A stretch of 64,000 nucleotides of DNA from an uncultured Lachnospiraceae bacterium. Its GTDB lineage: Bacteria > Bacillota > Clostridia > Lachnospirales > Lachnospiraceae. The position numbers and the translations under genes are program-made. Position 1 is the stretch's first letter. Every line of letters starts with the position of its first letter. Shown in pieces: positions 17,908 through 27,240 of this stretch. The notes beneath the pieces were generated by a model, which was given only the letters and a program-made list of their open reading frames with translations, made no database searches and was not told the DNA's origin. The DNA lies in assembly GCA_949878435.1 (NCBI GenBank), contig CATLAK010000001.1:62001-126000 (forward strand), given 5' to 3'.

Positions 17908-19554
17908 TTACTCAATCCCTCTGACCTCGTGTAATCCGTAACCTTCCAGATACTCCAGCGTAATTGTATCTCCTGCCTGGTATCTCACGATCTGTATCAA
18001 AGAAGTGTCCGACAGATTGATATCAAAAATATCTTCTTTGTTTTCCAGACAGATATAATAGTGAGTATTTCCTTCCAAAACAATGGGTGAAATACTTTCA
18101 ATTCTTCCGGTGACGCTCTTTCCCAAGTCGGCAGCGCTGCTGACGATTCCATTCGTGCTTAAAAGCTCCGTATAATTCTTTTCGCACTCCTGCACGGTAT
18201 CTCCAATGGCTACCCATTGATATTTCTGAACATTCACCATGGCATATTTCTTCACCAGACCAGCGCCGTCCTTAAGCGCCATAAAGTAAGTGGGTTCATC
18301 TGCAATGTTGAGCAGAAGCGGGAACGTGGCGCGATATCCAAGATTCTGCACCTGTCCTTCCGCCGACGACATCGCCGAGTCTTCAATTGCCCCTTCCACT
18401 TTGTAATAACGCGTCTCCATGGTGCGCTGATTCATAAGGACAAATCCTACATTGGACTGATCCCCGCTGACACTCGTAACGCCTGTATACACCCACACAT
18501 CATCTTCCAGTGCAATATAATTATATCCGTTGGTCGACTGCAGGCAGTCCCTCTGTCCCAGCACCGAGTTCCAGTAGCCATGTTTCAGCAGCCCTGAGTA
18601 ATCATATAAATCAATCAAAAGTTCCGCTGAGTATACCTTATCAATCCATGCCGGAACATCTTCCACAGCGTAATCTATACACTCCCCTGTCTGGGCATTG
18701 CACAGCACTACCCTTCCTACCGTCTGTCCGCCGAATAGACCAATGTTGAATTTTTTCACAGGACATACCCAATAAGGCGTTCCCTCCTCATCGATCTCGA
18801 AAAAAATCTGTTCGTCAAAAATATAGGTTGGATAATGAAATCTCAAATGCCTGAAAATATTCCGATTAAAATATTCTCCCTTGGAATATCGGATTCCTTC
18901 CGCAAGTTTCACACATTCTGTATTCTGGGTGGTCATATCGATCAACATATATGCCGGTATCCCGCTTTTTTGATTGGTCAGCCACTTAATCGGACTTGCA
19001 TAAGTAAGAGGCGTTACGCGTACCGGCTTTCCCTGATAGTTGATCTGTGTATAGTCATTTGACACCTCGAACTGAGAAACCATATCCACCATACTTCCCA
19101 TCTTCCTGTTTCCAAGAAGGGCAGCAGAATCTTTGTCCAAAAGAGGGATGGTCTTGTAATCCACTTCCTTTATATCCTCTGTAAATTCCCTCTCCGCAAT
19201 GGTAAGCAGCTGCTGATACTTCGCCGCATTAAAAAACGGGGAAGACAAAAGTGTTCCAACGAGCAAGACCAAGCAGAGCACAACAAGCATCACTCCCAGA
19301 ACCTTAAAGCTCAAACTGCTATCTTTTAAGCTGAAACGAAACTGCTCCATTCCCTCCACATTCGTCCTGTGATTTTTCCTGAACTGTTTTGCCAAAACCA
19401 GAAACATCAAGACCAAAATCAGGAACAAAAGCGCTTTCCAAGTCCCAGTGGAATGAATGTTGATTGCCGGTATGGTGACATAATAATAGATGCCAAGTGC
19501 AGCTATCCCCACCAAAACAATCACCAGGTTTCTTATCAATTTCTTCTTATCCAT
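17908..19554 (-). CDS. Integral membrane protein of unknown function
   Basis: About 548 residues, not recognised as a named family. Three membrane segments lie in the N-terminal 115 residues (LIRNLVIVLVGIAALGIYYY; WKALLFLILVLMFLVLA; VLGVMLVVLCLVLLVGTLL). A long soluble, beta-rich domain of about 430 residues follows, most likely outside the cell, with many Tyr/Trp residues and no obvious catalytic motif. A start at 19554 or 19557 (two adjacent ATGs) is chosen because GGAG lies just upstream; track-length starts further upstream have no ribosome site. It stands between the EF-G-like gene terminator and leuS, in the same direction, and appears monocistronic. No function is proposed. Confidence 0.75.
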   Translation of the reverse strand: MDKKKLIRNLVIVLVGIAALGIYYYVTIPAINIHSTGTWKALLFLILVLMFLVLAKQFRKNHRTNVEGMEQFRFSLKDSSLSFKVLGVMLVVLCLVLLVGTLLSSPFFNAAKYQQLLTIAEREFTEDIKEVDYKTIPLLDKDSAALLGNRKMGSMVDMVSQFEVSNDYTQINYQGKPVRVTPLTYASPIKWLTNQKSGIPAYMLIDMTTQNTECVKLAEGIRYSKGEYFNRNIFRHLRFHYPTYIFDEQIFFEIDEEGTPYWVCPVKKFNIGLFGGQTVGRVVLCNAQTGECIDYAVEDVPAWIDKVYSAELLIDLYDYSGLLKHGYWNSVLGQRDCLQSTNGYNYIALEDDVWVYTGVTSVSGDQSNVGFVLMNQRTMETRYYKVEGAIEDSAMSSAEGQVQNLGYRATFPLLLNIADEPTYFMALKDGAGLVKKYAMVNVQKYQWVAIGDTVQECEKNYTELLSTNGIVSSAADLGKSVTGRIESISPIVLEGNTHYYICLENKEDIFDINLSDTSLIQIVRYQAGDTITLEYLEGYGLHEVRGIE

Positions 19555-19627
19555 CATAATCTCCATTCCCGCCATCCCCATATCCTTGGGAACAGCCTAT
19601 CTCATAGATTATACATTTTTCTTCCAA

Positions 19628-19671
19628 AAAATACAACAGGATGCTGTATACCCCCATATACAGCATCCTGT
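19628..19671 (-). terminator. Terminator of the EF-G-like gene
   Basis: A perfect 15-bp stem, ACAGGATGCTGTATA (19636-19650) with its complement (19657-19671), and a 6-nt loop. On the minus strand it is followed by a run of T residues (19628-19633). Confidence 0.9.
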
Positions 19672-19706
19672 TACCTTCTTCTAAAAAGAACAACCCATGA
19701 TTGATC

Positions 19707-21797
19707 TTACTCGTCAGAGCCCTCTGCCACTTTTGCTGCTCTTGCGGCAACTTCCTTCTCCTGCACGTCTGAAGGAGCCTGCTCATAACGTGAAAATTCA
19801 TATTCATATTCTCCCCGTCCGCCTGTCATGGAACGAAGATCCGTACAATATCCGAACAATCCCATCATAGGAACATCGGCATCAACAATCTGCTTGCCGC
19901 CCGGCGCCGGATTCATCCCCAGCACCCTTCCTCTTCTCTTATTGAGGTCACCCATGACATCGCCTGTGTAAGCATCCGGCACGGTAACCTTAAGCGATAC
20001 GATAGGCTCCAGCAGCACGGGATGCGCCTCCATAAATCCCTTCTTAAATGCCTGGATGGTTGCCATCTTAAACGCCATTTCAGAAGAATCTACTGGATGG
20101 TAAGATCCATCATAGAGAACAGCCTTTACGCCTACTACCGGATAAGCTGCCATAGGACCCTTTAATACAGATTCCTGGATTCCCTTTTCTACTGCAGGGA
20201 AATAATTTTTCGGAACTGCTCCACCTACTACAATCTGTTCAAATGTATATGCCTCTTCCAGATTTCCTGAAGGCTCAAATTTCATCTTAACGTGACCATA
20301 CTGACCGTGTCCGCCCGACTGTTTCTTATACTTGTATTCTACATCAGAGGTCTTTTTAATGGTCTCTCTGAATGCCACCTTAGGCTGTGTCAGTTCAATT
20401 TCTACTTTGTATTCATTTAAGAGCTTGCTGACGATTACCTCCAGATGTAAATCACCCATTCCATAAAGCAGCATTTGCCTGTTCTCTGAATCATTGACAT
20501 ATTTCATCGTAAGATCTTCATGGGAAATCTTCTGAAGTGCCTGTGAAATCTTATCAACATCGCCCTTATTCTTAGGTTTGTACCTCATGTATGTATAAGG
20601 CTTCGGCATATCCCACTGTCCGAATTTAATGGTAGTGGCTTTGGTGGACAAGCTGTTTCCTGTCCTTGCCGCCGTGAGCTTTGCAAGAGCGCCGATATCG
20701 CCGGCATGCAGCTCTTTTACTTCAATCGGTTTATTTCCCTGAAGCACATAAATCTTTCCGATTTTCTCTTCGATATCCTTGTCAACATTGTAGATTACGT
20801 CGTCTGTCTTAAGAACGCCGGAATTGACCTTAATCAAAGAATATTTTCCGATAAACGGATCAACGATAGTCTTCCATACATAAGCTGATTTTGCCTTTGC
20901 GAAATCATAATCTGCATGATAAATCTCGTTCGTCTTCATGTTGATACCGGCTACCGTCCTGTTTTCAGGGCTGGGGAAATATTTGATGATATCGTCAAGC
21001 AAAGTATACATTCCCTGGCACAGTACATTCGATCCCATGGTCATGGGAACGATGCTGCCGTCACAGACATTGGTTCTAAGCGCTGCTCTTATTTCAGCTT
21101 CCGAGAAGGTCTCACCGCTGAAATAACGCTCCATCATCTCTTCGCTGGTCTCTGCCACTGCCTCCATCAAGGTATCGCGGCAGATCTGCAGGTTGGGCTT
21201 ATTGTAATCAGGAACCTCACATTCTACCACTTCCTTGCCCTGCCATCTGTTTCCTGTTTCTGTAATGACATTTACATATCCTACGAATTTCTCATTTTCA
21301 CGTATAGGCAGATGGAACGGCGCCATCTTCTTGCCAAACATCTGGGTCATGTCTTCCACTACCTGCCTGAAGGAAGCATTGTCCACATCCATGTTGCTGA
21401 CATAAATCATACGGGGTAATTTGTATTTTTCACATAAATCCCAAGCCTTCTGGGTTCCCACTTCCATACCGGACTTGCCGTTTACTACGATGATGGCTGC
21501 CCCTGCCGCACTGATTGCTTCTTCCACTTCACCGCTAAAGTCAAAGAAGCCTGGTGTATCAAGCAAATTAATCTTGTACCCTTCCCATTCAATCGGAATG
21601 ACGGAAGTACTGATTGATATTTTCCTCTTCTGTTCTTCCTTGCCGAAGTCACTGACGGTATTTCCATCGGATACTTTGCCCAGTCTCGATGTGATACCCG
21701 ATAAATATGCCATAGCCTCTGCCAGACTGGTCTTTCCGCATCCGCCATGTCCCAGCAGAACTACGTTTCTAATCTTGTCAGTTGTGTAAATATTCAT
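19707..21797 (-). CDS. EF-G-like translational GTPase (non-canonical)
   Basis: 696 residues with the five-domain layout of elongation factor G. The G1 loop is GHGGCGKTS (16-24). The G3 motif is DTPGFFDF (80-87), so the catalytic His of DTPGH is replaced by Phe84. G4 is SNMD (134-137) instead of NKMD. The C-terminal domains IV/V retain QSGGHGQYGHVKM and DLNKRRGRVLGM. These departures fit the EF-G2/FusA2-like family rather than the housekeeping FusA, which normally sits in the str operon. The start at 21797 has a GGAGG site; an upstream reading to 22019 would run across the divergent promoter. Its exact role (ribosome rescue, recycling or stress) is unknown. Confidence 0.88.
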   Translation of the reverse strand: MNIYTTDKIRNVVLLGHGGCGKTSLAEAMAYLSGITSRLGKVSDGNTVSDFGKEEQKRKISISTSVIPIEWEGYKINLLDTPGFFDFSGEVEEAISAAGAAIIVVNGKSGMEVGTQKAWDLCEKYKLPRMIYVSNMDVDNASFRQVVEDMTQMFGKKMAPFHLPIRENEKFVGYVNVITETGNRWQGKEVVECEVPDYNKPNLQICRDTLMEAVAETSEEMMERYFSGETFSEAEIRAALRTNVCDGSIVPMTMGSNVLCQGMYTLLDDIIKYFPSPENRTVAGINMKTNEIYHADYDFAKAKSAYVWKTIVDPFIGKYSLIKVNSGVLKTDDVIYNVDKDIEEKIGKIYVLQGNKPIEVKELHAGDIGALAKLTAARTGNSLSTKATTIKFGQWDMPKPYTYMRYKPKNKGDVDKISQALQKISHEDLTMKYVNDSENRQMLLYGMGDLHLEVIVSKLLNEYKVEIELTQPKVAFRETIKKTSDVEYKYKKQSGGHGQYGHVKMKFEPSGNLEEAYTFEQIVVGGAVPKNYFPAVEKGIQESVLKGPMAAYPVVGVKAVLYDGSYHPVDSSEMAFKMATIQAFKKGFMEAHPVLLEPIVSLKVTVPDAYTGDVMGDLNKRRGRVLGMNPAPGGKQIVDADVPMMGLFGYCTDLRSMTGGRGEYEYEFSRYEQAPSDVQEKEVAARAAKVAEGSDE

Positions 21798-21883
21798 ATA
21801 TGTCCCTCCATTTTCCGCTTTTTTGGGCATTACGCCAATTATCGACAAGCCAGAATACTTGGCTCCCAAATTCCCATGAGAAT

Positions 21884-21912
21884 ATTTTACTAAATTTTTA
21901 TACTTTGCACAA
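21884..21912 (-). promoter_or_regulatory. Promoter of the EF-G-like gene
   Basis: TTGTGC (21907-21912), a 17-bp spacer and TAAAAT (21884-21889) on the minus strand. The -35 box lies in an inverted repeat TTGCAC (21905-21910) / GTGCAA (21921-21926). Confidence 0.55.
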
Positions 21913-21948
21913 GCATAATCGTGCAATTTATACACAATTATATTTTTG

Positions 21949-21977
21949 TTGACTTTCGCGCGTTGAAGTGCTATATT
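21949..21977 (+). promoter_or_regulatory. aroF-tyrA promoter
   Basis: TTGACT (21949-21954), a 17-bp spacer and TATATT (21972-21977), 47 bp before the aroF start. Confidence 0.7.
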
Positions 21978-22024
21978 GTGAAAACGAAGGGCAATGACAA
22001 TTGCCGCGAAAGGAGTCACGCAAA

Positions 22025-23044
22025 ATGATTATTGTAATGAAACCCCATGCTTCCGAAAAAAGCATCCAGGCTGTTGCCAAATATATTGAAGAAAATGGTC
22101 TCCAGGTTCACTTATCCCAAGGTGAGGAAGTCACCATCATCGGTCTTGTCGGTGATAAGTCTAAACTTTCCACAGAAACACTGACCATTTTCAAAGATGT
22201 GGACCGAATCGTCCCTATAACGGAAAGCTATAAGCTCGCCAACAGAAAATTCCACTCTGAACCCACCACCGTCAAGGTAGGCAGTACCAGCATCGGTCCC
22301 GGCAATCTAACGATTATGGCAGGTCCCTGCGCGGTAGAGACCAACGACCAGCTTATGTGTATTGCAAAGGCTGTAAAAACTGCAGGTGCAACCATCCTGC
22401 GCGGCGGCGCTTACAAGCCCCGCACCTCCCCTTACTCTTTCCAGGGACTGGAGGAAGAAGGGCTGAAATATATGCAGGAAGCCGGCATCGCCACCGGTCT
22501 TGCCACAATCTGCGAAGTGGTAAGTTCAGACGCCATTGAAGCCGCCGTCAAATACGTAGATATGATCCAGATCGGCGCACGCAACATGCAGAATTTCATT
22601 CTGCTGAAGGAAGCCGGACAGTCCGGTCTTCCCGTTCTTTTAAAGAGAGGTCTTTGCGCCACCATCGACGAATGGCTCAACGCTGCCGAATACATCATTG
22701 CAGAAGGAAATCCCAACGTAGTACTCTGCGAACGCGGCATCCGTACCTTTGAGACCGCCACTCGCAACACGCTGGATTTAAGCGCAGTTCCTGTGTTGCG
22801 TCAAAAGACGCATCTGCCGATTATCGTGGATCCTTCTCATTCTACCGGTTCTTACAAATATGTGCCGCCTATGGCAAAAGCCGCTGTAGCCTGCGATGCC
22901 GACGGATTGATGATTGAAGTACATAATGACCCGGCACATGCCCTTTCAGACGGTCCCCAGTCATTGAATTTCCAAAAATTTGCAGACCTTACCGATGAAC
23001 TTGCACCCTTTTGCAGTCTAATCGGCAGAACCTTCAAATCATAA
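22025..23044 (+). CDS. aroF: 3-deoxy-7-phosphoheptulonate (DAHP) synthase
   Basis: First step of the shikimate pathway: condenses phosphoenolpyruvate and erythrose 4-phosphate. It has 339 residues. The N-terminal ferredoxin-like regulatory domain (MIIVMKPHASEKS...) marks the type I-beta class, as in Thermotoga. The TIM-barrel follows with MAGPCAVE, GGAYKPRTSPYSFQG, LKRG and the metal-binding DPSHSTGS. The AGGAGTC site precedes the ATG at 22025. It is co-transcribed with tyrA (11-bp gap), which makes Tyr-linked feedback plausible; regulation by tyrosine or phenylalanine is inferred from the family, not seen here. Confidence 0.96.
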   Translation: MIIVMKPHASEKSIQAVAKYIEENGLQVHLSQGEEVTIIGLVGDKSKLSTETLTIFKDVDRIVPITESYKLANRKFHSEPTTVKVGSTSIGPGNLTIMAGPCAVETNDQLMCIAKAVKTAGATILRGGAYKPRTSPYSFQGLEEEGLKYMQEAGIATGLATICEVVSSDAIEAAVKYVDMIQIGARNMQNFILLKEAGQSGLPVLLKRGLCATIDEWLNAAEYIIAEGNPNVVLCERGIRTFETATRNTLDLSAVPVLRQKTHLPIIVDPSHSTGSYKYVPPMAKAAVACDADGLMIEVHNDPAHALSDGPQSLNFQKFADLTDELAPFCSLIGRTFKS

Positions 23045-23055
23045 GGAGTGATTCC

Positions 23056-24150
23056 ATGAAAAGTGATTTTACCTGCGGCTTCATTGGGCTTGGACTTATC
23101 GGCGGTTCCATTGCAAGAGCCATCCGCCAATTTTATCCTTCCAGCCGCCTGCTGGCATACGATCTCAACCAGGAAACATTAAAAACCGCCGTAAGCGACG
23201 GGGTCATTGATCTTGCTCTTCCTTCTATAGACGAGGCATTTGCACAGTGCCGCTATATCTTTTTATGCGCTCCTGTATCGGAAAATGACAAAAATCTTCT
23301 TACCCTTAAAAGTCATCTTTCCCCCAACTGCCTTCTCACCGACGTAGGCAGTGTAAAAACAGATATTCACAAGCATATTGAAGAAGCAGGACTGTCTGGT
23401 CAGTTCATCGGCGGTCATCCCATGGCAGGAAGCGAACGGACAGGCTATATCAATTCCAAGGCGCTGCTTCTTCAAAATGCCTACTATATCCTGACCCCCT
23501 GTGCGGAAATATCTTCCACGGTCACGGAAAAATTCAGGGATTTTATCGCTTCCCTTGGCGCTATCCCCCTTGTTCTTACCTGTGCACAGCACGATTATGT
23601 GACCGCCGCCATCAGTCATCTTCCTCACGTGATTGCCGCTTCTTTGGTCAATCTGATCAAGGCTGCAGATTCCGAGGAAGGGATCATGAAACTGATTGCC
23701 GCTGGCGGCTTTAAGGACATTACGAGAATTGCTTCTTCTTCTCCCGTAATGTGGCAGCAGATCTGCCTTACCAATAAAGACAATATTTCCCGTCTTCTTG
23801 CGATATATATCAAATCACTGGAACAGATCAAATCACAAATCGATACATCCTGCTCCGCACAGTTGTTTGATTTTTTTGACGACGCCAGAAGGTACCGTGA
23901 CTCCTTTATCGAGGCTTCCAGCGGTCCCATCAAAAAAACTTTTTCCATCCGTATCGAGATTGCCGACGAGCCGGGCGCTCTTGCCTCCATCGCCACGATT
24001 CTGGCGCTCAACCAGATCAGTATCAAGAACATCGGCATCGTCCACAACAGGGAGCAGGAGGACGGCGTTCTGCGGGTTGAGTTTTATCAGGAGGAAAGTA
24101 TCAAAAAAGCCTCTGAAATTCTTGCTTCCAAAGGCTACACAGTTTACTGA
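23056..24150 (+). CDS. tyrA: Prephenate dehydrogenase with ACT domain
   Basis: Oxidises prephenate to 4-hydroxyphenylpyruvate in tyrosine synthesis. It has 364 residues. The Rossmann motif GLGLIGGS lies at the N-terminus, then LLTDVGSVK, GGHPMAGSERTG and the helical dehydrogenase domain with HDYVTAAISHLPH. The last 75 residues are an ACT regulatory domain (EIADEPGALASIATIL), which usually binds tyrosine as feedback inhibitor. AAGGAG precedes the ATG at 23056. It is the second gene after aroF, and a hairpin terminator follows at 24151. Confidence 0.96.
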   Translation: MKSDFTCGFIGLGLIGGSIARAIRQFYPSSRLLAYDLNQETLKTAVSDGVIDLALPSIDEAFAQCRYIFLCAPVSENDKNLLTLKSHLSPNCLLTDVGSVKTDIHKHIEEAGLSGQFIGGHPMAGSERTGYINSKALLLQNAYYILTPCAEISSTVTEKFRDFIASLGAIPLVLTCAQHDYVTAAISHLPHVIAASLVNLIKAADSEEGIMKLIAAGGFKDITRIASSSPVMWQQICLTNKDNISRLLAIYIKSLEQIKSQIDTSCSAQLFDFFDDARRYRDSFIEASSGPIKKTFSIRIEIADEPGALASIATILALNQISIKNIGIVHNREQEDGVLRVEFYQEESIKKASEILASKGYTVY

Positions 24151-24198
24151 GAAACTGCTGACGGTTACTTCCCCTTCCGCCAGCAGTTTCTTATTTTT
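24151..24198 (+). terminator. tyrA terminator, shared with vanZ end
   Basis: GAAACTGCTG (24151-24160) pairs with CAGCAGTTTC (24181-24190), extended by CGG/CCG, then TTATTTTTG. It overlaps the end of the convergent vanZ-like gene and may act in both directions. Confidence 0.8.
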
Positions 24199-24662
24199 GT
24201 TCCAATCATAATCATAAAAATCCCGGCAATTCCGCCTGCCGTGTCGATGACGACATCCTTTACGGATGCATACCGTCCCGGAACAAAGGACTGGTGAAAT
24301 TCATCCAATCCCGCAGATATCACAAGCTGTAAAATCACCAAAAGACTTCCCAGCTTAGCAGGCTTGCGCCACAAAACGACCAGACTATAGGACAAAAACC
24401 CGACACACATATATTCCAAAAAATGTGCCAGCTTTCTTACGATTGCTTCTAACGGTAACGCCGTACTATCAGCGACAGCTCCCCCGCCTCCGCCTCCTAT
24501 GATTTTATAATAAATATGACAAATAAATTTCGTCACTCTGCTGCTGGCAATGGAAGAACTTTCCGCGTCTTCCGCCGAAAAATAGAAAATCATGCTATAT
24601 AACACGATCAGCAAGACTACTGCTATTACTGTATAACTAATCTTTCTTTTTGAATGTATCAT
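24165..24662 (-). CDS. VanZ-family membrane protein
   Basis: 165 residues and four membrane segments, with the VanZ hallmarks: FYFSAEDA near the first loop, RKLAHFLEYMCVGFLSY, LDEFHQSFVPGRYASVKDVVIDTAGG. The prototype VanZ gives low-level teicoplanin resistance; most chromosomal members have no known function. The start at 24662 (MIHSKRK) is preferred to 24722, which would overlap queA. It is the last gene of the T-box-led pheST operon, 34 bp after queA, although an internal promoter cannot be excluded. Confidence 0.88.
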   Translation of the reverse strand: MIHSKRKISYTVIAVVLLIVLYSMIFYFSAEDAESSSIASSRVTKFICHIYYKIIGGGGGGAVADSTALPLEAIVRKLAHFLEYMCVGFLSYSLVVLWRKPAKLGSLLVILQLVISAGLDEFHQSFVPGRYASVKDVVIDTAGGIAGIFMIMIGTKIRNCWRKGK

Positions 24663-24696
24663 AATTGCTTCCCCGCCACTGGAACTATCTGCATTT

Positions 24697-25737
24697 TCAT
24701 TGAATGAACATCGCATCCCCAAAAGAAAAGAACCGATACCTCTCTTCTATTGCTTTTTGATAGGCAGCAAGCACATTTTCCCGTCCAGCAAGGGCGCTGA
24801 CCAGCATGACCAGCGTAGATTCCGGCAAATGGAAATTCGTAATCAATCCGTCCAGCACCTTAAACTTATATCCCGGATAAATAAAGATTTCCGTATCCCC
24901 GCAGCACGCTTTTAGCATTCCGTTTTCATCTGCCGCGCTTTCTATGGTCCGGCAGCTGGTGGTTCCCACACAGATTACCCTGTGACCGCTTTGTTTCGTC
25001 TCATTGATCATCTTTGCCGCCTGATCCGTAATCTGATAATATTCAGAATGCATATGATGCTCCAAGATATTATCTGTCTTTACCGGGCGGAAGGTTCCAA
25101 GTCCCACATGAAGGGTCACATACGCCAGTTTTATGCCTTTTTGCTCTATCTGGCTCAGCAGTTCCTGTGTAAAATGGAGTCCCGCTGTGGGCGCCGCCGC
25201 GGAGCCGTCATACTTGGCATATACCGTCTGATAGCGGTTCTTATCCTTCAGTTTATGGGTGATATAAGGCGGCAAGGGCATTTCCCCCAGACTATCAAGC
25301 ACCTCCTCGAAAATCCCTTCATAGGTAAATTTGACCAGCCTGTTGCCCTCTTCTACTACATCCAGAACCTCTGCCTTTAAAGCGCCGCCGCCAAATGTAA
25401 GGCGTGCCCCGGGCTTCATCTTTCTTCCCGGCTTCACCAGCGTTTCCCAAACGTCTCCTTCACGCCTTTTTAAAAGCAATACTTCAACGGCAGCTCCCGT
25501 CTCCTCCTTTATGCCAAGGAGCCTGGCAGGGAGGACCTTGGTGTTATTTAACACCAGACAATCCCCTGCCTCCAGATAATCTCCGATTCTCTTAAACGTC
25601 TCATGTCTGACCTTACCCGTGTTCTTATCAAGCATCAAGAGCCGGGATGAGGAACGATCCTCCAATGGATCCTGGGCAATCAGTTCCTCCGGCAGATCAA
25701 AATAAAAATCCGAAGTTTTAAGTTCCTGTCCGTCCAT
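24697..25737 (-). CDS. queA: S-adenosylmethionine:tRNA ribosyltransferase-isomerase
   Basis: 346 residues; makes epoxyqueuosine in tRNA by transferring the ribosyl part of SAM to preQ1. The whole length matches Que[24 protein letters not shown] at the start, [36 protein letters not shown], and [10 protein letters not shown] at the end. Its ATG overlaps the stop codon of the aminopeptidase gene (TAATG), with AAAGGAG upstream, so translation is coupled. It is in the pheST/T-box operon. No tgt or other queuosine gene is seen in the window. Confidence 0.97.
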   Translation of the reverse strand: MDGQELKTSDFYFDLPEELIAQDPLEDRSSSRLLMLDKNTGKVRHETFKRIGDYLEAGDCLVLNNTKVLPARLLGIKEETGAAVEVLLLKRREGDVWETLVKPGRKMKPGARLTFGGGALKAEVLDVVEEGNRLVKFTYEGIFEEVLDSLGEMPLPPYITHKLKDKNRYQTVYAKYDGSAAAPTAGLHFTQELLSQIEQKGIKLAYVTLHVGLGTFRPVKTDNILEHHMHSEYYQITDQAAKMINETKQSGHRVICVGTTSCRTIESAADENGMLKACCGDTEIFIYPGYKFKVLDGLITNFHLPESTLVMLVSALAGRENVLAAYQKAIEERYRFFSFGDAMFIQ

Positions 25738-27212
25738 TACAGGTCAGCTCCTTTTAAAAAGGCGATATAGCCCCGTTTCGTCTCGTATACATCCGCCTTG
25801 CTGGTTGCTTCCCAGGGTGCATGCATGTTAAGGACCGCTACGCCGCTGTCGATCACATTCATGCCGTACAGCGCAAGGATATAGGCGATGGTACCGCCGC
25901 CGCCAAGATCCACTCTTCCAAGCTCCGCCGTCTGGAAATTAATCTTCTCCTCTTCAAATATGTGGCGGATATGTGCCAGATACTCTGCATTTGCATCGTT
26001 AGATCCTGATTTTCCCCTGGAACCGGTGAACTTGTTGAATACCATGCCGCCTCCAAGGAAAGCTACATTTTTCTTGTCGAAGCTGGATGCAAAGGCGGGA
26101 TCAAAGGCGCTGCTCACATCCGAGGAGAGCATGCAGGAGGAAGACAGACATCTTCTCACATTCAGCTCTGAATACTCTCCCGTCAAATTCATTACCTCTG
26201 CCACCATATTTTCAAAAAACTTTGACTGCATGCCGGTAGCACCCACACTGCCAATCTCTTCCTTATCTACCAGAAGGCAGCAGGCTGTCCGTTTGCTCTC
26301 TTCCACCTCCAGCATTGCCTTCAGGGAAGAAAAAGCGCACACTCTGTCATCCTGCCCGTAGGCTAAAATCATGCTGCGGTCCAGTCCTGCTTCCCTTGCC
26401 TTTCCGGCAGGCACCACTTCCAATTCGGCGGATAAGAAATCTTCCTCTTCCACACCGTAAGTCTTTTTCAGAATATCCAGAATGCCCTTTTTCACGGCTT
26501 CCTTTGCCTGATTTTTATTCTTTTTATCTTTTTTATCCTTCTTCTTGCCTTCCGTCTCTTCGCCGTGCTTATCTTCTTTTTCGGCTGCCTTTTCTTTGCC
26601 AAAAGTAATAGGTTTATTGCCTATGATAATGTCCAGCGCTTCTCCCTCGATGACTTTGGAAGCTTTCTTTTCAAGCTGCTCCTGCGCAAGGTGAATCAAA
26701 AGGTCTGAGATAAAGAAGACCGGATCGTCTTCATTTTCTCCGATGTTGATCTCTACCACGGTGCCGTCTTTCTTGACGATCACGCCGTGCAGCGCTAAAG
26801 GAATGGTCACCCACTGGTATTTCTTTACCCCGCCATAGTAATGGGTATCCAGATAGGCAAAACCGCCCTCCTCATAAAGGGGATTCTGCTTCACGTCCAG
26901 CCTGGGAGAGTCAATGTGGGCGCCTAAAATATTCATTCCCTCCGCCATAGGACGCTCTCCTATGCGGAATAATACCACCGACTTGTTCATGCATACTGCA
27001 TATACCTTATCGCCTTTTTTCAGCTTTTCACCTTTTTTGATGACCTTCTGTAATTCACGGTAGCCTTCTTTCTCTGCCGCATTTACAATATAGTCCACAC
27101 ATTCCCGCTCTGTCTTTCCTTCATCCAAAAAGCTTCTGTATTCATCTGCAAATACATCTACTTCCTTTAACTGCTTATCGCTATACGTTTCCCATGTATT
27201 CTTTTTTTCCAT
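25737..27212 (-). CDS. M18-family aspartyl/neutral aminopeptidase
   Basis: A 491-residue zinc aminopeptidase I. Metal-site blocks visible are [28 protein letters not shown] and [12 protein letters not shown], and the C-terminus carries [12 protein letters not shown] with the last metal His. A Lys/Glu-rich low-complexity insert (about residues 210-240, [13 protein letters not shown]) lies between the two halves; it is typical of some clostridial members and probably an exposed loop. The start at 27212 follows TTGGAGGAAAAT. It lies 28 bp after pheT and overlaps queA, so it is part of the T-box operon; it releases N-terminal amino acids from peptides. Confidence 0.93.
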   Translation of the reverse strand: MEKKNTWETYSDKQLKEVDVFADEYRSFLDEGKTERECVDYIVNAAEKEGYRELQKVIKKGEKLKKGDKVYAVCMNKSVVLFRIGERPMAEGMNILGAHIDSPRLDVKQNPLYEEGGFAYLDTHYYGGVKKYQWVTIPLALHGVIVKKDGTVVEINIGENEDDPVFFISDLLIHLAQEQLEKKASKVIEGEALDIIIGNKPITFGKEKAAEKEDKHGEETEGKKKDKKDKKNKNQAKEAVKKGILDILKKTYGVEEEDFLSAELEVVPAGKAREAGLDRSMILAYGQDDRVCAFSSLKAMLEVEESKRTACCLLVDKEEIGSVGATGMQSKFFENMVAEVMNLTGEYSELNVRRCLSSSCMLSSDVSSAFDPAFASSFDKKNVAFLGGGMVFNKFTGSRGKSGSNDANAEYLAHIRHIFEEEKINFQTAELGRVDLGGGGTIAYILALYGMNVIDSGVAVLNMHAPWEATSKADVYETKRGYIAFLKGADL

Positions 27213-27240
27213 ATTTTCCTCCAATCTTTCTGTACCTGTT

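Noticed and set aside
19707-22019. Extended EF-G-like start at 22019
   Set aside because: It would cover both divergent promoters and the aroF ribosome site; MNIYTTDKIR at 21797 has GGAGG and is the family start.
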